DNA of 64,000 bases from Laguncularia racemosa (GCA_037954665.1 JBBMOL010000012.1:6882001-6946000), one strand, 5' to 3'. Numbered from the stretch's first letter, positions 45,623 to 58,250 are shown. Notes: generated by a model from the letters alone, not told the origin. Program-made: numbers and translations.

Positions 45623-46000
45623 TTTACGTTTGGTAATTTAAGTAAAAAGTGAAAATATAAGGAAATAAAGAGAAATCGGTGAAAAGTTTTATACTCTTAA
45701 AGCCCCTACATTTCTTTCCAAAATTGAAGAGAAATAGTGGAAATGAGTGGAAAAAGTATAAAGTTACTAAAACACCCCCATCGTCTATGTTCACTAGATA
45801 AAAAGAATAGCAATATTATCTTTTCAACAATTTTTTCCTTTGATTTCCATCGTATGTTGTATACTAAACAGTAGAAATGAAAATGTATCTTCTCATTTCT
45901 TTCTCATATTGACAAATATAAAATGGAAATCACATTCTTTTATTTGAATTCTATCAATTTCCACTCATTTCTTCTTTTTTAAAATTTGCCAAACATAGTG
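45623..46000. mobile_element. Foldback MITE-like element, copy 2
   Basis: Left arm ACGTTTGGTAATTTAAGTAA; right arm, reversed, CTATGTTTGGCAAATTTTAA. Both run into purine-rich sequence on the same relative strand. Architecture and words match the element at 43.97 kb. Confidence 0.55.
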
Positions 46001-48337
46001 TAAGGTAATAGATATGGAATAAACTACTTTATAATAATGTAAATAAGCCTAACCAACTCTTAAGCTCTCTAAGCTTAAGTTCAATTTAACCACTATAGTG
46101 TCAAGCATGAGTTAATTAAGTAGCATGTCAAGCCAAGCTCAAGCTTGAACCTATTTAGCTCAATGAGCTCATAAGTGTAAATGGGTTTAAGTCAATGTGA
46201 GCTTTATTAATTTCAAGCTATATTTGAGCTTCACATAAATTTAATTAGAAAGAATTTATAATGATGGGAACCAATTCCAAGAAGTCATTTCCAAGGCAAA
46301 TAACACAACCAAGATAAACCAAGGAAAGTATATGAAAGACTTGGAAGCAAATCAAGCCAACTAACCTTGATTATCTAAGTTAGATTGGTCCTAAGTCAAT
46401 CAGCCCTTCGAGGCTTGATGCCTTCCCTTCCATTTTATCTTACATAAACACAATTCTCTAGTCGTTTTTCTCTATTATTTTATGTTACTAGTTCGGTTTT
46501 ATATTTATTTTCTATTTTGCCTCTATTATGTTTTTGTGACTTAGTATTTAAATAGCTAATTATTTGTTATTCTATTATGATATATAATTTTCAAAGAAAA
46601 GACATATCCTTCTATGCATCTTTTGAGTAGTTGTAGCTCTTACACTATTTATAACCTTTCACAATTAAACATTACCTTTTATAATTCTTTTTTTTTTTGT
46701 TCAGAATAGCCTTCACAAAATAAATATTACCTTTTATAATCTTGAACAGGCATTACATTTTATAAAAAGGGACCATCTATAAGGCATTACATCCCCAAAT
46801 GGGATTCGTTTTACATGAAGTACCATTTCTAAAGCACTAGACAACCAAATCAACATTTATTTTGCTAAAAAAAAAAAAAAAACTCCACAAGACAACGTAA
46901 GTATTACCTTTTAAAAAATGAAACGAAACAACAACAAACAAACCACAAAATTGTTGCTTGTTTGATTGTGTTATTTGCTTCTACAAATAGTTCTTTCTAC
47001 TATCAATGTCGTGCTCCTAATTTTCTATGATGATGACAGTTCGCCATATAATTTACTTAAGTGCAATACATAAAGTTATGATTATTAAGTGAGTTTTTAT
47101 ACCAGTTTTATGACTTTAAAATTATTAATTAAATTTTAAAAATATTTGACAGTTGAAAATATTTTAAAGGTTCATCAATTTTAGAAAATATGGCAGATAT
47201 AGCATAATAAATATCTAAGTATTAGGATATAAGGGACCCACAACATACAAATATAGTTAAACAAGCTATGGAGCCACAAGTTACTCCTAAAATAAGTCTA
47301 ATATAGTACCTAAAACATAAATACTAAGTCTATGAAAAAATATAAAAAAAGAAAATCAGTAGTAATAATCCTCGTAATCTAAGTCCTAGTACTCATCTCC
47401 ATATTCCTCCTCGAAGCAAAAACCTAGTGAATCGTAAAGGGGATCTATCAAAAAGTCCTCAACTAAAAAAGAAAAATGAGCAAAAAGACCTTGTACACAG
47501 TAACTTAAGCACACATAGAGTTGTCAAACAAGCCCATATACTAATGCAACAAATATTCATACACTTTATTTATCTTATTTAAAGTAAAAAATTAACATAG
47601 AAATACTTATGACTCTAAACAACATAATGGGAACTTGAGGTCTGATTCCACCACAACAGCAATTAAGGGTTAATGAGAAGCTAAACTTCACATCGTGAAA
47701 CCAAAAACTAGTAACCCTATCTAAGTGATCTAACCATTATGTTATCCTTACTAATCATAGTTTAGCTGTTTGTCGAGACTCATAACTTTAGATGACTCTT
47801 GATATATTTTCACTCCACTTACAGTACCCATTATCTAACATGATTTCATTTATCAATTACCCATCGTGCCATTCCTCGATGGCTTAAGCACCTAAACTAC
47901 TAAGGTTATTGAACTAAAATTGCAGCCTTAGTCTAAACCTAAGGTGTTGCTCTCTAACTCAAGTCAAACAAACCCAAGCAACACTTATAAAACTTATCTA
48001 AGTTTGATTTAAGTTCATAATCTAGCAAGTAACACACATATTATTGTGTACTTGGAAATGTCGAAGGTTCTCGAGTTGAAATCCAATTTTCCATTTGAGA
48101 AAGTTGAACTGATTTTATGTATTAAAAAAGAAAACTTAAGTTAGATAATTATTTTAAGTATTTATACACTATTCTAGAGTTGAATTTAGCTTATTTAAGG
48201 CCTTTACTAGTTATGGGCCTGTTAGGAGTTATGAAGGCCTGATTAGCCTTTTAGCTAATTTGGCTTACATCAGCACCATATATGATTTATTCACTTAAGC
48301 CTATTATGTTGTTTAAGTCTAAATCTATATGTGACAA
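46001..48337. other. AT-rich intergenic DNA with repeat debris
   Basis: 46,030-46,250 has AGCTTAAGTTCAA, CAAGCTCAAGCTTGAAC and TTTGAGCTTC words of the same type as 23.4 kb. 47,200-48,330 looks like old repeat debris (LTR-like composition, no open frame). No gene recognised. Confidence 0.35.
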
Positions 48338-48345
48338 GGTCCAAC

Positions 48346-48900
48346 TAGAGCCGGGAATGCGAGCTAAATGGGCTGGCCCACCCCGACCCGCATCCACCCG
48401 GGGGTTGAAGCGGGCCAGGCCGCATTGGGCCGCACATGTTGCGAGTCCAAAAATTATGCCTGCCCCGCATAATTTTTTTTTTACAAAATAAAAAAATTAT
48501 TTTCATCATCAACTCTTTTTTTATTTATTGTTTCTTTTTTTTTTTCACAATCATTTAATTTGTTTAACTCTAAGGCAATGTTAAACTTTTTTTTCTTTCC
48601 ATATTCTAGTGGTGATGACTGAGCACCAAATCACAGTCTGAATATAGAAGTTTCGTATTGTGTTTATATGTTGCATTTTCTTTTTAGATATTATTTTTGC
48701 CTTTTAGTTTATTTATTTATTTTACTTTTAGTTTTACTATTGATATCGAACAACTTAGTGAGCTAATTTTATTTATTTATTTTTTTTGTGGGCCATTCGA
48801 GCCAAAATGACCTGCAACTTTCGCGAGCCAAAATTTTCTATCTACCCCGCAAAATTTTTGTGGGCTCCAGGGGCCAGCCCGCTAACCCACCCTGGCTCTA
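48346..48900. mobile_element. hAT-type nonautonomous element (555 bp)
   Basis: The ends are inverted: TAGAGCC(G)GG at the left and CCTGGCTCTA at the right. Both lead into GC-rich sub-ends that contain GGGCTGGCCC (left) and GGGCCAGCCCGC (right). The flanking octamers GGTCCAAC (48,338-48,345) and AGTCCAAC (48,901-48,908) differ by one base, which fits the 8-bp target duplication of hAT elements. The interior is A/T-rich with no transposase, so it would have been moved by an autonomous relative. Confidence 0.8.
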
Positions 48901-48908
48901 AGTCCAAC

Positions 48909-51079
48909 TATGGTATTTAGGTCTTTAAAGAATAGTTAACTCAATTATATTAGAAATTATGCCCATTAGCCTTAATTTGATTAATCTTATTAGTTAAAAG
49001 TAATTCATCTAATTAAGATTTAATCCATTTAAGTTGCCCATTTAGTCTTATTATGCCTTAATTTAGGTGTCTAGGCCCATTTAGGCCCAAATATACTATT
49101 TAGGTCCAGTTATTAGTCTTGGGTTCATTTTAGGCCCAATTAAGTTATTTTAATCTATTATAATTAATCTAAACCTATTATGTCTACTTGATCCTATTTA
49201 TTTATGTCTCTGGCCCAATTTGATTATTATACCTAATTTTAATTCCATTTTAGGTCTTTAGTTTTTTTTTTTTTTTTTTTTTTTTGTCCTTATTGGATAT
49301 AAGGCCTATTTAAGTTATTTTAATTTGTTAAGCTCCATGTAGGGTATGGTCATAAAGATAAAATGGACCTAAATTTAAATTTGGGTTTATGGCTAATGGA
49401 ATTCTTTTAAGTGCATTTAAACCTACTAAGATTCATTTATTAAGTTAAAGAGAAAATTATAAGTAAGAGAATCAATATTTAGAATCGAATTTAAATAAAT
49501 GATTGAACTTTCAAGTAATTAAAATAGAATATAAATGTTATGTTAAGTGATTTAAATAAGGAATCCTATTAATACGCCATTATGGACAATGAAAAAATCA
49601 TCTATTTGAACCACTTAATATGTTTATAGGATAATAACAGATTATCTCTTTGAACTATTTAATATAATATTGATTATCTATTTTAATCATTTTAAAGTTT
49701 GATTCTCCATTTAAACCATTTAATATAACGTTGATTATTTATTTTAACCATTTAAAATTTTGATCATTTATTTAAATTTGACCCAAAATGTTAATCCCTT
49801 TGCTTGTAATTTCCCCCTAAGTTAAACCCTTAAGTTGGTCAAAAATTAATTTCTTAAGTTAGTTAAGCCTGATTAATTAAATTATGTATTCCATATAGAC
49901 CGCCTATAGCGATGAGTATAGGTTGGTCCATGGGTTTATATGGATGGGTAGGCTTTAGCCTATGTTACTTAAATCAACCAACTCTAAATTTTAAATTCAT
50001 CATTTTATAAACACATACATTTAAAGGGCCAATAACTTATTCATTTTTAATCTAAATTAAGTTAAATCAGGGCCATTTTAATCCTTATCACTTCCTCTAC
50101 TTCTTATATCAAATAAGACCTCGTTTTATTCATTTTAGGACTCCCAAATTTCTATAATAGTCCAGGTTATGAATTTACACTTTAAAGGCCCATATCTCAC
50201 TTAATTCAAGTCCAAACCATTCCAAACGAAAGCACACTTGATCTTACTCATTTTTAGTGTCTAAAACATCATTTAAAGTCTAAATCTAATCCCAAAAAAA
50301 GTGCAAATCATCGTAAAAATTACAAAAACGTCCAGCAAGAATAATTCACAAAAAAATAGCTCAATTCAACAACATCTTGATTCTCTAAGTTCTACTTTAC
50401 ATCCAATCAACTTTGAATCATTAGTTAAACATAATATAGCCTTAATTAACTCAAGATTGATAAGAAATTTTGAGATTTCATAATGGCAACATAATAAGTA
50501 TTAGTGATCACAATCCTCAAGATCAATCGCTCAATTTTTCACCATAAATCATCCCTTTTATTTCGCTAAACCTTATATTTATCATATAATTTCAAATTCA
50601 ACCAAAATTTCCACTTCAAACTTGTATCAATATGCTGGAATTTCTAATAATCGACTTTAATATACCCATTTTATAGTTTAATTCATCAATTTCACAAGTT
50701 CAACTATTATACTCATTTCATATACATCACTTAACCTCCAAATCATCACCTAATCTTAAAATCACCTCCTAAAACACCATTTAAACTTATTTTATCATTC
50801 AAATCAGATTTAGTTTCAAGAAAATAACTCTCGATAGCAACATGTAAGTGGTAAAAATCAAACACACAATCTCACCATGTAACTTCACATATCAAATTCC
50901 ATTTTCATCACCTAAACTTGTATCTAACAATTCATTTAGCATATTAAATAGTCAATTATCACCTAAAATTATTGAAGAGCATTAATAGTGGTGGCAATGC
51001 ATGGGTTTTACCAACAATTACAATACTCCAAAATGTGGTTAATTAATATGCCTAAACTACTCCTAATCACTCTAAATCA
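48909..51079. other. AT-rich intergenic DNA, possible old LTR sequence
   Basis: The words TAGGCCCA, TTAGGTC and CCATTTAGG recur between 49,020 and 49,330, followed by a T run of about 25 (49,260-49,285). The stretch up to 51,079 resumes after the gag-protease element at 54,346, because that element duplicated CACAC there. No gene recognised. Confidence 0.4.
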
Positions 51080-51084
51080 CACAC

Positions 51085-51777
51085 TGATGCGGGATTCGGT
51101 ATACTCTGATACCAAATGATTAGAAAACGGATTAGAATTCCTTCAAACACACCAATTCGTCAACAACAATCAAACAACGCAAATTTCTAGGTTTTTTTTC
51201 TGGATTTTGGTACTAACGAATAAAATCAAGATATGGATAAAATGATCAATCTATAGATGCCAAGATTGATAAAATTAAACTGTTTCGCAATCAAATCATA
51301 GAACGATAGAGACCACGTTCTATAAATCAATCACTATAGTTAAAGAATTATGAGAATTCACTAATGATGATCGCCACAAATTCTATAGAACCAAGAATTT
51401 GATAAGAATAACAAGAATAAAGAGAAAAAAATCAATCCCCAATATTCAAAGAAATCCAAAGAGGATTCACACCACTTAAAGTGTCTATGTTTTACAACCA
51501 AAATGATAATCTTCCTACGAAAAACCCTAAGGACCCTATTTATATCATCCTAAAAAAATTTGTGCGAAAACATTCAAGGCCGGCGGCCTTCACTTAGGTC
51601 GATACTAAAGCTGGCGGCCTTCATTTAGGCTGACTCCAAGGCCGGCGGCCTTGAAGTGAACTCGGCCGGCCTTTATTCAAGGTCGGCTTAAGGCTGGCCG
51701 GACTTTGCCTTGGGTCCTCTTGACGCTTATGTCCTCCTTTTTTTGGTGCTCGTATTTTTGCTCTTGGAATCGTATCA
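51085..51777 (-). repeat. 3' LTR of gag-protease element
   Basis: 693 bp. It contains several GGCCGGC and AAGGCCGGCGGCCTT words (51,580-51,705). It has about 57 bp more than the other LTR because that copy has lost sequence between these words. Confidence 0.93.
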
Positions 51778-52256
51778 TTCCCTCCATGTTGAAAATGATT
51801 CGACCTCGAATCTGTATCGTCCATCCAGCTATGCCACATAAACAGACTCCTCTTTCCCTTGGGCTTCTTAAGGCAAATCAGTCTTGTGTGTTGTACTTCA
51901 GTTGGACTCATAGGAAGAAGCTTGTATGTCTTGTCCTGTTGTTGAATGGTATACTCATTGGTGTATCCATCATACTTGGCTCCGAGGTCATACTGCCAAG
52001 GTCTTCCAAGGATCAAACGTGTAGCTTCCATGGGAGCTACATCACAAACAATTTCGTCAGTATAATCACCAATAAGCAATGGAACACGAACCTGTTTGTG
52101 TACATGAACAGCTCCCTGTGAACTCAACCAATGAAGTGCATAAGGTCTTTGATGCTGCTCCACCTGTAAACCCAACTTAGTAACCCAGTTTGTTGAAGCA
52201 ACATTAGTGCAACTGCCTGTGCCAACCACAATCAAACAAGTCTTTCCCTGCACCAT
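51778..52256 (-). pseudogene. Retropepsin-like protease remnant fused to element 3' end
   Basis: The frame reads MVQGKTCLIVVGTGSCTNVA, then VRVPLLIGDYTDEIVCDVAP and ILGRPWQYDLGAKYDGYTNE, the plant gypsy retropepsin fold with the conserved LGRPW. The active-site DSGS is GTGS here, so the catalytic Asp is lost. After the protease the frame runs into MWHSWMDDTDSRSNHFQHGG, which resembles the sequence found just before the 3' LTR of full gypsy elements. Nearly all of pol therefore seems to have been deleted between them. Confidence 0.85.
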
Positions 52257-52259
52257 GCC

Positions 52260-53378
52260 CTAAATATGGAATAAATTGGCCCTCTGATTAGGAATAGTTT
52301 CATCCTGCTGAACCATTAGCATATCTCCCTGTACTGGACTCACTATAATGTCTTCATCTTCCTCTTCTGCCTCAGTACTCTTCTGTTCTTCTTCCTCACT
52401 CTCAACTTTGTCCCTCTTGATGACCATAACCCTTTTATTAGGACATTGAGAAGCAATATGGACAAGTCCTAAACACTTAAAGCATTTGATATCCCTGCTC
52501 CTCTTTTGTTGTGTTTGGTCAACAACCTCACTAACGACTGCTTTTCCTTTTTCCTCCCTTTCCTTCTCCCTCTCACCATTATCTGATTTATGGTGTTGAT
52601 ATGATTTCTGATCCCGCCTGCGCTGATGCCGCTCAACCCAACTGGCTAATTTAATCACATCCTCAAGAGTCTGATAATGCTAGAGTTCCACTACACTGGC
52701 AATGTCCATCTTCAACCCATTGATGAAACGAGCTATGGATTCATCCGATGTTTCCCTGATATCACATCTTGCCACTAATGTCTCAAACTCCTTCACATAC
52801 TCTTCTATGCTCTTCTTACCCTGTCTCAAGGATTGCAACTCCATCAGCATCTCCTGTTTATAGTAGTCTGGCACAAATCTACGTCTCATCAACCTTTTCA
52901 TCAACGCCCATGAACGCACTTTCTCCTCATCAGCCCTACGTCTCTCAGTTTGTAATTTATCCCACCACAAACTAGCATATTCAGAGAATGCTAGAGACGC
53001 CATTTTCATCTTCATGCGCTCATCCCACTCATAACAGTCAAACACCTTTTCAACCTGTGGCACCCAGTCTAGGAATTCCTCTGGTTTACTACTACCAGTG
53101 AAAGGTAGAATTTTCAGCTTGATGTTTTCAATCCCCTTACGCCTGTCAACATTGTTTCCTCTCCTATTCCTTCCACTACTAGCATCATATTCACTATTAG
53201 AGTGTCTCCTCCTAATTCCTACACCATTACGGCTTCTTCTATCCCTAACCTCCAATCTCTCCATAATCAATCTAAGATTTTCTTGGATTTGATTGAACTC
53301 AACCCTAGTCACAACCTCACCCCCGTTATCAGCATCATTCCTATTGTTGTTGTTTTGAACACTTCCTTGCGATGACAT
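52260..53378 (-). pseudogene. Ty3/gypsy gag (one internal stop)
   Basis: The ATG at 53,378 opens a gag polyprotein. Residues 89-230 hold the retrotransposon gag core (KILPFTGSSKPEEFLDWVPQ, ASLWWDKLQ, FVPDYYKQEMLMELQSLRQG, IEEYVKEFETL). A TAG stop at 52,680-52,682 (after ASVVEL, before HYQTLED) interrupts it where a Gln codon is expected. The frame then continues to a CCHC zinc knuckle, CFKCLGLVHIASQC, in which only the usual Gly before His is changed. A second TAG closes it at 52,260. Gag would form the virus-like particle and bind RNA. Confidence 0.9.
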
Positions 53379-53690
53379 CTCTACCCTTCAATAGTCAGCA
53401 ATAGAAATTCACCAACAACCCAATTCTCAACAACAGCCCCAAACACCAATTCACAGCAATTCAACACTCAACAACTGAATTCAGCAAAAATATTCACAAA
53501 ACCCTCAATTCTCAACAACAGACCAATCACCAATTCACAGCAATACAATTCACAAAACAAATTTCCAAATTTCCCAACCAACAGCAGTATTGAATTAAAA
53601 CTACAATTGAATTGAGAATCAACAGCCTTACCGATTTAACCCTCGATCTGATCGAATCCTTCGCTCGGAACCCTTACGAATCCAACCTTC

Positions 53691-53702
53691 GCTCTAATAC
53701 CA
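53691..53702 (-). other. Primer-binding site (initiator-Met tRNA type)
   Basis: On the - strand TGGTATTAGAGC follows the 5' LTR after two bases, matching TGGTATCAGAGC at 11 of 12 positions. Confidence 0.85.
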
Positions 53703-53704
53703 AA

Positions 53705-54340
53705 TGATGTGGGATTCGGTATACTCTGATACCAAATGATTAGAAAACGGATTTGAATTCCTTCAAACACACCAATTCGTCAACAACAATCAAATAACAC
53801 AAATTTCTAGGTTTTTTTTTTTTTTTATTTTGGTACTAACGAATAAAATCAAGATATGGATAAAATTATCAATCTGTAGATGCTAAGATTGATAAAATTA
53901 AACTGTTTCGCAATCAAATCATAGAACGATAGAGACCACGTTCTATAAATCAATCACTATGGTTAAAGAATTCTAAGAATTCAATAACGATGCTCGCCAC
54001 AAATTCTATAGAACCAAGAATTTGATAAGAACAACAAGAATAAAGAGAAAAAAAATCAATCCCCAATATTCAAAGAAATCCAAAGAGGATTCACACCGCT
54101 CAAAGTGTCTGTGTTTTACAACCAAAATGATAATCTTTCCACGAAAAACCCTAAGGACCCTATTTATATCATCTTAAAAAAATTTGTGCGAAAACATTCA
54201 AGGCCGGCACTAAAGCCGGCGGCCTTCATTTAGGCCGGCTCCAAGGCCGACGGCCTTGAAGTGAACTCAGCCGGCTGGCCGGACTTCGCCTATGTCCTCC
54301 TTTTTTTAGTGCTCGTATTTTCGCTCTTGGAATTATATCA
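53705..54340 (-). repeat. 5' LTR of gag-protease element
   Basis: 636 bp, highly similar to 51,085-51,777. It adjoins the primer site at 53,691-53,702. Confidence 0.93.
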
Positions 54341-54345
54341 CACAC

Positions 54346-57300
54346 ATTTGCTTATAGATGAGTGTCTTACCACTTGATGCAAAATGGGTTTCTCTTCCAC
54401 AAGTGTGCCACCCCTTGAAATAACTCCCAAAAGATCTCCCTTCGATTCTCCCAAATTATCTATGATGGAAAACATCCCTTGGTACCTAAAGGCAATGATC
54501 AGAGTGTTTAATCTTACTTAATTAAGTAAATCATCAATCTTACCTTAATAAGCCTCTTTAGTCATGACTTGATAAACCCCCCAACCAGTGCTTTAACTTG
54601 ATTATCACCTAAATCTTAAAAAAAAAGCTAGATTAGTAAGGGGATTTAAAAGTAATTAAGATTAATTGAAGTGCTTAGGGTTTTATTAGGGTTTTTACCT
54701 TAATGGAAGCTTAATAAAAAGAAATGGGGGTTGTTGCTAATTTTGGTCGATTAGGGCTTTTAAGGGGGTAAAAATTGCTAAGGTTTAAGAGCTTTTGGTG
54801 GGGACCTCAAGAGTTTTAGTTAGGGACTTTTTACAGTCTCACCCACTATTTTAACTAGATTGATCTAATCTTTAATCTTACCATTCACTTACATGTATTA
54901 AATCCCCATCATTAATTACCATTAATACGTAAATTAATAATGGGATTAAAGAATGAACCAATCCCATAAAAACGAATGGAAGGGATAAGACACTATGTCT
55001 TGTTAAGTGTCTCTTGATTTGTGACATGTAAAGCACCCCTTTTATTCATTTTATTTCCATTGTTATTTAGTTAAACATTTCACTTCTAAGAGTTCAAATA
55101 AATTTACAAACCTCAAAATTTTTTGCTATTTATTAGTAAAACCAAGCTTAAGGATAATTTGGTTGTTTTACCCAATTGATCTCCAAATTTAAAATTTCCT
55201 TTTTCAATTCTTTCTAAATGATTTGCTAATGATTTTATTTACCTAATTAAAGTTTTGCAACTATTTTTAGGGTCTATAAGCTAATTCGGAGTTAAATTCA
55301 ATAAAACTAACTCCATGGGTAAGAAAGTCATATTATAAAAATTTGACTTCAAACTTTGTAAATCCTTCTTAATTGACTTCAAATTTTTCCTTTTAATTCC
55401 ATTGACCCCGTTTATTAATTTGAGATTTTTAAATTCATTGATACATAAATTCATCTATTGTAAAGGTCCATCTTTTACATAAGCATTCATATCATTTTGT
55501 TTAATATTCTAAACTTTTTCATCATGCTTTCATCACGATTGTGAGTAATAGTCATCGTTTACAAAAGAAGCATGCATTCATTGTTTCTCTATGCTATTGT
55601 GCTCCATGTCTCATGGTTCATTCTTTCCACTTCCAACATATTAAGAGATAGTTGTTTTGTTGATAGTGTGAATATTTAAAATGTGTCATGATATTTCTAT
55701 GTTGTGTTTGTTAGAATACACTTAGGTAGTTTTTGTTGACTTCAAGTTCAACTATAGTGCTTAAGATGGGTTTGGAAAAAATAATAATTTATTGATGTAG
55801 TTAGCCGGTTAAGTGTAGGTTGCCCATTGGAAGATGTATTAATGAAAATTTAGTGATGGCTATATTTTTATCATCGTGTCTTGTATGCTTCGTTATATTT
55901 GAAATTGTGATGGTTACTAATACATATGATTATGAAGTCCTGAGATACAATGTTTAGGACTTTTATCTTTTTATGATAGTATTGAGTGTTTTGATAGTAG
56001 AGAAATGCAATGCACTATGTAAAGTTAATTGATAAATTATATAAATAAGAGAATTGTTCTAACATTGATTCTCTTAACCTTTCGAACCAACGCAAAAAAG
56101 AAAACGTATATATAGAGGTTTCTATTACCCTAGGTTGGTTGCTCTTTCATAAGTTTTGTTAAATGTTTTGCTTATAAAGTCTTTATAATGCAATGTCCTA
56201 ATAATCTTTTTTTTTTTCTTAATAGTTACCTTTGTTAGGCTAGAACTAATAACTTTTTTTGTACACAAGGGCCAATGTTGAGTAACTTCACAACATTCTT
56301 ATAAAAACTTCTCTAGATAAGTACAATGGTTTACAATACCAACTTTAAAAGTGAGCAATGATTAAAGGTGAGTGTGTTTTGGTTTGATATGGCTGAATTC
56401 TTTGAATTGAATTGAACCTAATATTATAGTTCAATTCTTTTTTTAATTCTAATCAAACCTTATGGTTCAATTTGTAATATTTTGAACCTAGAAAAAAAAT
56501 GTTTGGTCTTATTCAGTTTATGGTTCAAACTGCGAATCTCAAAATATTTAGGAGAAATACAAAATGAAGTGACATTTTTTCCATCCTACACAATCCATTA
56601 AGGCACTATACATTGGAAATACTATTAAGTCATATTATGTTTAAGTTGGTACTTCATAAATTAGATAGTATGCAAATTAACATGAGAAATATACAAAAGA
56701 ATCATTTATCATTTATTTCCAAAATTCACAAAATGTAAATGAAATATTTGGAATAATTGACACAATCTTATTTAGAAGTAAAAATGTAGACATATTGATT
56801 GCCACCATTTTTTCTTCTTTTTTTTTTCCCTTATCATGGTTCAATTTTTTTTAAAATGGTCTAATTTGATTCATAATTTTTTTTTTCAAATTTAAAAGAA
56901 ACAATTTGGTTCAATTTGCAATTTTTTCAAACCTAAAAAAAGAGTTTGAACCTAATTATCGATTTGGTTCTTTTAAGGGTTTGGTAAGGGTTTTTTTATC
57001 GAGGTATATTAATAATCATGTTATGCAATGAGATAAATGGTGTTTGCTTAAAAAAGGGGAGAAATTGCAATTAACGTCCTAAACATTAACTTAAGCCCGT
57101 ATATACTCCTTAAATTTTTAAATATTGTAAATATCTTTCCTAAACACTTTATAAATTGGTAACGGAAAGGATGCTTGCTTTTTTTATCTTAAAAAAAAAT
57201 ACACTAAGTTTAAAGTTTATGGGGTGTTTAAAGTACATTTTGATAAATTTAAAAAGTGTTTTTGCACAAAGATCAAAGTCTATGAAAGTTATTTATAATT

Positions 57301-58250
57301 TTCAAAGATTATTGGCCAATTTATCAAAATTTTAGAAATGATGATTTATAACATATTTGAAGGTTTAGAGATCATATCCACATCTAAGTCCCCCACCCTT
57401 CCTTCCTCACAATCCGCCCGCCCACCCTCCCCTTTTTTTTTTAAAAAAAAAAGGTAAGATGGTTTATCTTATGAGTGACATTACCTTTTATTATGACAAT
57501 TCGTTATATAATATTAAAGATGTCAAAACCAACAAGTATTCCTTCAATTGGAAATCAGTTTAGTGACAACAAACAGCACAATTTCAATGTGGAGAAATGA
57601 GTTTAAACACGACAAATACAAGTATTGAAAGATAGTGTCCTTACAACTATTTCAAAACCAACAATGGTTATTTATATTTAAATAAAAGAATATTATGATG
57701 TTTTGTATGAATAATTATCCTTCATGATAGCATGCGTAATGCAACTTTTTACTAGTGATTTTAATCTTAAAATATATAAGGTTAGCAATTCTATATCGTG
57801 TACCTCGTATCGACTATATCATCGTCTCTAATAGGGCTTTCATTTGATGGCTCCATGATTTTTATATCCATTTGGCTGATTTTTTTGGGCATTGAGATTT
57901 CATCTGTTGGTACACAAACTTATCAATGGGATATTGATGTTGTTGTTATCATTGATTAATGTATGTTTAAGCATTTTTCACAAGGAATTTGTTAAAAAAA
58001 AAAAAAGGAAAAAAAGGTTAGCGGAGGCAACTTGGTTTACCTAAACCTTGTTTCTATTTATGTTATCGGTAAAAATACTTATAACTATTTTGGAACCAAA
58101 AAAAAAAAAAAAATCATACAAATATAGGAACACTTATGTAATGTTCGGCCTTGGCATTATACACTATCTTGTCACCATTTCATATTTGATCACCCATTTG
58201 ACTCATTTAAAATTTGAAGGGTAGTATGAAAACAAGCTTTCAACCTCCTA
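54346..58250. other. AT-rich intergenic DNA with foldback debris
   Basis: No gene recognised. 56,370-57,000 has GGTTCAATTTG and TTTGAACC words in both orientations, suggesting a decayed inverted-repeat element. 57,080-57,390 has a partly inverted pair around a poly-A/T stretch. Confidence 0.4.

Larger units (their letters stand above)
51085..54340 (-). mobile_element. Complete short LTR retrotransposon with gag and protease only (TR-GAG-like)
   Basis: The LTRs (51,085-51,777 and 53,705-54,340) both start TGATG(C/T)GGGATTCGG and end TATCA on the + strand. They are flanked by identical 5-bp duplications, CACAC (51,080-51,084 and 54,341-54,345). On the - strand the 5' LTR is followed two bases later by TGGTATTAGAGC (53,691-53,702), one base from the initiator-Met tRNA primer site, and the 3' LTR is preceded by the purine tract ATGGAGGGAA. 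The internal region is only 1,927 bp and contains gag and an aspartic protease. Reverse transcriptase, RNase H and integrase are absent. The gag type and primer site point to the Ty3/gypsy group. Two in-frame stops and a mutated protease site show it is no longer active. Confidence 0.93.

Noticed and set aside
51705..52121. 138-codon + strand frame within the gag-protease element
   Set aside because: It is antisense to the protease frame, which carries recognisable retropepsin sequence.
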